This document shows positions 59,743-64,000 of a DNA stretch of 64,000 bases, one piece after another. This stretch comes from an uncultured Lentisphaeria bacterium. GTDB lineage: Bacteria > Verrucomicrobiota > Lentisphaeria > Victivallales > UBA1829. The stretch is taken from NCBI GenBank assembly GCA_949282305.1, contig CASDPB010000116.1:1-64000 (forward strand). The letters are read 5' to 3'. Within the stretch, counting starts at the first letter, position 1, and every line of letters begins with the position of its first letter. Made by a program: the position numbers and the translations under genes. The notes beneath the pieces were generated by a model. It did not search any database, was not told where the DNA came from, and saw only the letters and a list, made by a program, of their open reading frames with translations.

Positions 59743-60943
59743 CAGCAAAGTTGAAAAAAATAAGAAAAAATCCTTGATTGCTCCACATATCGCCGTGTTG
59801 CCGAAAAGCGGAATACGCGATTTTTTTGAACTCGTCAATTCCATGGACGACGTTATTTCACTGGGAATCGGAGAACCGGATTTCGTGACTCCGTGGAATA
59901 TCCGGGAAAGTGCGATTTATTCGCTGGAAAGCGGAAAAACGCATTATACGTCGAACCTCGGACTGTTTTCCCTGCGCAAAGCGATCTGCAGCTATATGTC
60001 CAGCGACTACGATCTGGATTACGATCCGGTTCATGAATGTATTGTGACGGTCGGAGTCAGCGAAGCGCTTGATCTCGTAATTCGTGCCATTACAAGTCCG
60101 GGCGACGAGATTATCTACCATGAGCCATGCTATGTTTCCTACGGGCCTGAGATTCGTATGGCGCACGGTGTCCCGGTTGCGGTCAAGACGTATGAAAAAA
60201 ATGATTTTGCCCTGGATCCGGACGATCTTGAGAAGGCGATTACGCCGAAAACAAAAGCGATTCTGCTGAATTTTCCGTGTAACCCGACCGGCGCCACGCT
60301 TACCTATGAACAGACTGAACAGATTGCGAAGATAGCAGTGCGTCACAACCTGATTGTGCTTGCCGATCATATTTATACGGAATTGACATACGGGGAAATG
60401 ACGCCCTCGATTGCCACGTTCCTGGGAATGAAGGAGCGCACAGTGTTTCTGCACGGTTTTTCAAAGGCGTTTGCAATGACCGGATTCCGTCTCGGCTATG
60501 CCTGCGGTCCCGCGGAAATTATTGATGCGATGATGAAGATTCATCAGTATTCCATGCTTTGCGCCTCGATTACAGCGCAGGAAGCGGCTCTGGAAGCCTT
60601 GAGAAGCGGTAAAAAGGACATGCTTGCAATGAAAGCGGATTACCGCGACCGCCGCAACGTGATTGTAAAACGTCTGAACGAAATGGGTTTGAAATGTTTC
60701 CTGCCCGAAGGAGCTTTTTACATATTCCCGAACATCACTTCAAGCGGACTGTCCTCCAAAGATTTTGCAACACAGCTTCTGATGAAGAAAAAGGTGGCTG
60801 TGGTTCCCGGAACTGCATTCGGAGAGTGCGGAGAGGGATTTGTGCGCTGCTCCTACGCGACTTCCATGGACGGAATCAAGGAGGCAATGGATAAAATCGC
60901 GGAATTTCTGAAAGAACTGAAAGCCGGAAAGAAAAAGAAATAA
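59717..60943 (+). CDS. PLP-dependent class I/II aminotransferase
   Basis: A 408-residue fold-type I aminotransferase of the aspartate aminotransferase/PatA type. ISLGIGEPDFVTPWNIRESA, HYTSNLGLFSLRKAI, NFPCNPTGATLTYEQTEQ, VLADHIYTELTYG and the PLP Lys in HGFSKAFAMTGFRLGYACG. The C-terminus ends in a lysine-rich tail. The amino acid substrate cannot be read; pairing with an Lrp regulator is known for aromatic, alanine or branched-chain aminotransferases. The start overlaps the regulator by 26 bases; the first 20 residues are basic and lie outside the core fold. Confidence 0.9.
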   Translation: MNGSRSRHNSKVEKNKKKSLIAPHIAVLPKSGIRDFFELVNSMDDVISLGIGEPDFVTPWNIRESAIYSLESGKTHYTSNLGLFSLRKAICSYMSSDYDLDYDPVHECIVTVGVSEALDLVIRAITSPGDEIIYHEPCYVSYGPEIRMAHGVPVAVKTYEKNDFALDPDDLEKAITPKTKAILLNFPCNPTGATLTYEQTEQIAKIAVRHNLIVLADHIYTELTYGEMTPSIATFLGMKERTVFLHGFSKAFAMTGFRLGYACGPAEIIDAMMKIHQYSMLCASITAQEAALEALRSGKKDMLAMKADYRDRRNVIVKRLNEMGLKCFLPEGAFYIFPNITSSGLSSKDFATQLLMKKKVAVVPGTAFGECGEGFVRCSYATSMDGIKEAMDKIAEFLKELKAGKKKK

Positions 60944-61043
60944 CAAAAGTAATTTCAGGTGTCTCCGGTAAAAAAGAGAAACTTTGAACATTTCAAATGG
61001 TCGAAGATGCCGGAGACACGAAAACGGCAAGGGGGAAATCAAA

Positions 61044-62621
61044 ATGGGAATCATTCAGAAAGCATCTGTTTTTTTGTATCTGGCGGTTTTATTTTGCCTG
61101 AACCTTTCGGGCATGACGCCGGAAGACGCATTCAAATGGTCGTATGAGATGAATGAGTCTGAATTTGCTGTCGCGGTTTCCGTGGAAGAAGGTTTTCACC
61201 TGTATGAAAATACAACGAAAGTGATCCTTCTTTCCAATGGAGCGGAATTGAAGCCGGTCAGGAAGCCTGCGAGCATCCCTTATGAAGACAAGGTATTCGG
61301 AAAAAATGATGTCTACCGCGGCAAATCCGATTTTCAATGGGTTTTTGCGATTGACGGACGGAAATTTCCTCTTGAGCTTAAACTTGCGTGGCAGGGATGT
61401 TCCGAAGCGACAAAGGATTCCGAGCCTGTCTGCTTTTTCCCGGAAAGCAGGGAATATGTATTTTCAAAACTTGAGCCGACCGGAAGTCCGGTTCTCCTGC
61501 TGAAAGAAAAAAATCCGGAAATTGCGCGGGAAGCGACGGATTCCAATACGGAACTCCCGGATTTTGAAATTGTCCGCACTGAATCCGGTTATATGGCGAG
61601 CGATGTGTTTCTGCCTTTTCTCAGGGGCGAGAAAAGCGACATGTTCCTGAACTTTGCCGATAAGAGTTTCCTGCTGATTCTGATTCTGACGTTCATCGGC
61701 GGAATTGCCTTGAATCTGACGCCGTGTGTGCTTCCGATGATTCCGATCAATCTTGCGATCATCGGTGCGGACGCCGGAAAGGAACATCGCCTTGCAAGCA
61801 TGTCCAGAGGACTGGTTTACGGTCTGGGGATTGCGCTTGCCTATGGAGCTTTGGGCTTGTTCGTCGTGTTGACGGGGTCGAGTTTCGGTGCCATTGATTC
61901 CACGTGGTGGTTCAATGCCATTGTGGCGGTGATTTTTGTATTGCTGGGACTCTCTTTGTTTGATGTTTTCATGATTGATTTTTCACGTTACGGCTCCGGC
62001 TTCAAGATGCCGTCCGGCGCAAAAATCGCCGGTATTTTCGTCATGGGAGTCATTGCGGCGCTTCTTGCCGGCGCCTGCGTGGCGCCGGTGGTGGTTGCGG
62101 CATTGCTTCAGGCGTCGAAAATGTATAATTCCGGTGAACATATCGGTTTGATTCTTCCGTTTGTGCTAGGCATTGGGATGGGTCTTCCGTGGCCGGTTGC
62201 GGCGGCGGGTTTTTCAATCATGCCGAAACCGGGGATCTGGATGAAATATGTGAAATATGCGTTCGGCATTGTAATCATCATCGTCGGACTCTACTACGCC
62301 TATACCGGTATCGTGATTTACACTTCTCTCGCGGAGAGCCATAAAAATGTCGAAAAGAGCATGGATTCTCTGATCGGCGCATTGAGGGAATCCGCGAAAA
62401 CGGAACGTCCCGTCTTTATTGATTTCCGTGCGGAGTGGTGTAAAAACTGCAAGGCGATGGAACAGACGACATTCAAGGATCCGGCGGTTCAGAATGAACT
62501 CAAGAATTTTATCTTTGTCGAGTTCGACGCCACGGATATGACGAATGCGGATATTAAAAAAGTCCTGAAGAAATTTGATGTTTCCGGTCTGCCGACTTAC
62601 GTGATAGCCAGAGGGAAATGA
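61044..62621 (+). CDS. dsbD: Thiol:disulfide interchange protein DsbD
   Basis: A 525-residue membrane protein that carries electrons from cytoplasmic thioredoxin to the periplasm. A signal-like start (1-22) precedes the alpha domain with ELKLAWQGCSEATKDSEPVC (redox cysteines), eight-helix membrane domain (about 200-430) with NLTPCVLPMIPINLAIIGAD and LLAGACVAPVVVAALLQ, and a C-terminal thioredoxin domain with VFIDFRAEWCKNCKAMEQTT (CxxC). It may serve cytochrome c maturation or periplasmic isomerases. The ATG at 61044 has GGGGG about 8 bases before. Confidence 0.92.
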   Translation: MGIIQKASVFLYLAVLFCLNLSGMTPEDAFKWSYEMNESEFAVAVSVEEGFHLYENTTKVILLSNGAELKPVRKPASIPYEDKVFGKNDVYRGKSDFQWVFAIDGRKFPLELKLAWQGCSEATKDSEPVCFFPESREYVFSKLEPTGSPVLLLKEKNPEIAREATDSNTELPDFEIVRTESGYMASDVFLPFLRGEKSDMFLNFADKSFLLILILTFIGGIALNLTPCVLPMIPINLAIIGADAGKEHRLASMSRGLVYGLGIALAYGALGLFVVLTGSSFGAIDSTWWFNAIVAVIFVLLGLSLFDVFMIDFSRYGSGFKMPSGAKIAGIFVMGVIAALLAGACVAPVVVAALLQASKMYNSGEHIGLILPFVLGIGMGLPWPVAAAGFSIMPKPGIWMKYVKYAFGIVIIIVGLYYAYTGIVIYTSLAESHKNVEKSMDSLIGALRESAKTERPVFIDFRAEWCKNCKAMEQTTFKDPAVQNELKNFIFVEFDATDMTNADIKKVLKKFDVSGLPTYVIARGK

Positions 62622-62667
62622 TGTTCTGAGACGATCTGCCGATCTGTTTTTTCAGAATAAGAGAGAA

Positions 62668-63552
62668 CTACCGGAACAGTCTGCGGAAACGGTGCGGAGT
62701 GATGTCATAACGTTTTCTGAACTGCATTCCGAAATAATTGCTGTCATAGAATCCGCATTTTGCGGAAATGTCCGTCAGGGGCAGGGAGGTGGTCCGAAGC
62801 AGTTCCTCCGCTTTTGCGAGACGGAGGTTCAGCAGATAATCCATCGGAGAGAAGCCGGTCGCCTGTTTGAAATGCCGGAAAAAAGTTGCCTCGGACATAT
62901 TTGCCATGCGGGCGAGCGAAGCTCTGTTCAGCGCTTTGTTGTAATTTGCCTGCATGAAATTGATGATCCGCGCCATTTGCAGAAGTTCGTTGTTTTTCTC
63001 CTCATTGGGCTTAATGCAGAAACGGCAGATCATGACAAAAAGTTCTGCGAGAAGGGAACGCGCCAGCAGCTTGTAACCGCTTCTTCGTGATCTAATTTCG
63101 TCGTGAAGCCGTTCGACGAGAGCCTGCACGAATGCAAGCTGTCCCTTATCCAGATTGAGATGCCGTTTGAAGTGATTGCTTTCACGGGAATTCGGTTCAA
63201 GATGAAAAAAGAGATGATAACCGGGCAGGTTTTCAATTTCCCGGAAATCGAAACAGAGTTCCTCGGCTTTCCAGAGAATGTTGTATACCACCAGATGATG
63301 CTGATTTGAAAACCCGTGGACATGTCCCGGATGAAGCAGAAAAATGTCTCCCTGTTTCAGTTGATATTCCCCGGATGGAGTTTCGTAGCTTCCGGTTCCG
63401 GCAACCACCAGCAGAAGCTCGAAAAAATCATGAGAATGCGGTGCCGCTGTCGCCTGTACATCCTGCACCATTTTCACGGTCAGGGGAAAGTCTCTGATTT
63501 CTTCAAAGTTTTCCCATTTGAAAATCCATTCCGGCTGCAACTGTTTTATCAT
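62668..63552 (-). CDS. AraC-family transcriptional regulator
   Basis: A 294-residue activator: a cupin ligand domain (about 25-150; HSHDFFELLLVVAGTGSYET, QGDIFLLHPGHVHGF) and a C-terminal double helix-turn-helix (about 185-290; NRASLARMANMSEATFFRHF, GFSPMDYLLNLRLAKAEELL, LTDISAKCGFYDSNYFGMQF). It probably senses a sugar. It is divergent from a pseudopilin gene that starts 135 bases away, the third regulator-plus-pseudopilin pair of the window. Confidence 0.92.
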   Translation of the reverse strand: MIKQLQPEWIFKWENFEEIRDFPLTVKMVQDVQATAAPHSHDFFELLLVVAGTGSYETPSGEYQLKQGDIFLLHPGHVHGFSNQHHLVVYNILWKAEELCFDFREIENLPGYHLFFHLEPNSRESNHFKRHLNLDKGQLAFVQALVERLHDEIRSRRSGYKLLARSLLAELFVMICRFCIKPNEEKNNELLQMARIINFMQANYNKALNRASLARMANMSEATFFRHFKQATGFSPMDYLLNLRLAKAEELLRTTSLPLTDISAKCGFYDSNYFGMQFRKRYDITPHRFRRLFR

Positions 63553-63581
63553 TCTCCATGCCTTTTTCTAAATATGATCGG

Positions 63582-63610
63582 AAAATAATGTTTTTTGAAT
63601 GAAAAGTCAA
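63582..63610 (-). promoter_or_regulatory. Promoter for the AraC regulator
   Basis: Minus strand TTGACT (63610-63605), 17-base spacer, TATTTT (63587-63582), 30 bases before the start codon. Confidence 0.5.
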
Positions 63611-63628
63611 GGTTTTATTTCAAAAATC

Positions 63629-63645
63629 TGATAAAATATATATCA
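63629..63645 (+). promoter_or_regulatory. Small inverted repeat in the divergent promoter region
   Basis: TGATA-N7-TATCA (63629-63645) lies between the AraC promoter and the pseudopilin start, about where the pseudopilin promoter should be. It may be an activator site or a chance AT-rich repeat. Confidence 0.3.
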
Positions 63646-63687
63646 AAATCATTGAATTCCTAAAAATAAAACAGGAGAATAGCCAAA

Positions 63688-64000
63688 ATGAAAGGTCTCA
63701 CAATCCCACATCGGCAGAATCGAAGAGACAAAGGAAACTATTTTACTCTTATTGAGTTACTCATCGTAATTGCAATCATAGCGATCTTGGCTGCAATGTT
63801 GCTGCCTGCATTATCTCAAGCCAGGGAAAGAGCACGGACAACCAGTTGTCTCAGCAATCTTAAGCAAATAGTGTTCGGCATGACTTCATATGCAGGAGAT
63901 TACAATGAAATTATAGTAGGAAATCTAAATGGAAATAATGATGTTCTTGGTGGCTGGGGACCAGGAGTTGCTCTTAATCAAGTTAACAGTAATTGGTGTC
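63688..64000 (+). CDS. Type II pseudopilin, third cassette, partial
   Basis: Open from ATG at 63688 to the window edge (104 codons visible, no stop). The prepilin signal is in [20 protein letters not shown] (cleavage before F19, Glu at +5), followed by [20 protein letters not shown] and [20 protein letters not shown], as in DUF1559-like pseudopilins. AGGAG is 10 bases before the ATG. It is divergent from the AraC regulator, in line with the regulator-pseudopilin pairing seen twice before. Confidence 0.9.
   Translation, partial: MKGLTIPHRQNRRDKGNYFTLIELLIVIAIIAILAAMLLPALSQARERARTTSCLSNLKQIVFGMTSYAGDYNEIIVGNLNGNNDVLGGWGPGVALNQVNSNWC

Noticed and set aside
1-64000. tRNA, rRNA, CRISPR arrays, insertion sequences and phage genes
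   Set aside because: Looked for in intergenic regions and by protein motifs; none found.

Overview
The window reads as a chromosomal segment of a Gram-negative bacterium of the PVC superphylum, most likely Lentisphaerota (Victivallis-like). This placement is inferred from the mix of genes and not from a marker phylogeny. Envelope genes (TolB, a TolC-type lipoprotein, a LolA-like protein, heptose genes gmhA/gmhB, DsbD, MraY, UppS, CdsA) indicate an outer membrane with LPS. Several type II pseudopilins sit beside GntR or AraC regulators and secreted, glycan-directed proteins, an arrangement I associate with Lentisphaerae. No tRNA, rRNA, insertion sequence, phage or CRISPR array was seen. RNase P RNA is present on the minus strand at 21011-21364.

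Layout. 1-10.0 kb: partial PfkB kinase, Lon protease, a LolA-like protein, a zinc-ribbon Ser/Thr kinase, a fused AmmeMemoRadiSam B+A protein and a DUF4139 protein. 10.2-15.8 kb: B12-dependent ribonucleotide reductase, mraY, a small unknown protein and a TolC-like lipoprotein. 15.9-33.3 kb (mostly minus strand): purQ, a regulator-pseudopilin-hydrolase cassette, rnpB, a GH2-like fragment, an exonuclease/galE pair, an AEC transporter, an RsuA-type pseudouridine synthase, then a second regulator-pseudopilin cassette with two LamG proteins and an esterase. 33.4-40.4 kb: tolB, folC, a purine permease, a stand-alone RAM protein, an SGNH hydrolase and a secreted unknown. 40.4-48.3 kb: a GspH-like pseudopilin and an unusual two-gene sugar ABC importer next to a GH123/DUF4091 enzyme. 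48.3-53.2 kb: an AT-rich stretch, unknowns, gmhB, larB and a degenerate PHP protein. 53.2-56.7 kb: dnaN-recF-thiI on the minus strand. 56.7-62.6 kb: plus-strand gmhA-uppS-cdsA, an Lrp regulator overlapping an aminotransferase, and dsbD. 62.7-64 kb: an AraC regulator divergent from a pseudopilin that runs off the end.

The most unusual items are: (1) a MalG-type ABC permease (41422-43746) whose first periplasmic loop is expanded to about 500 residues by six degenerate repeats resembling a segment of GH42-type glycosidases, paired with a solute-binding-protein/MalF fusion; (2) the repeated association of a regulator, a pseudopilin and secreted glycan-directed proteins, with stop/start overlaps and, in two cases, perfect-consensus promoters carrying inverted repeats; (3) a candidate replication origin between dnaN and gmhA, with DnaA-box-like repeats, divergent genes and an apparent change of G/C skew. 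All functions are from reading the translated sequence by eye; no database search was run.
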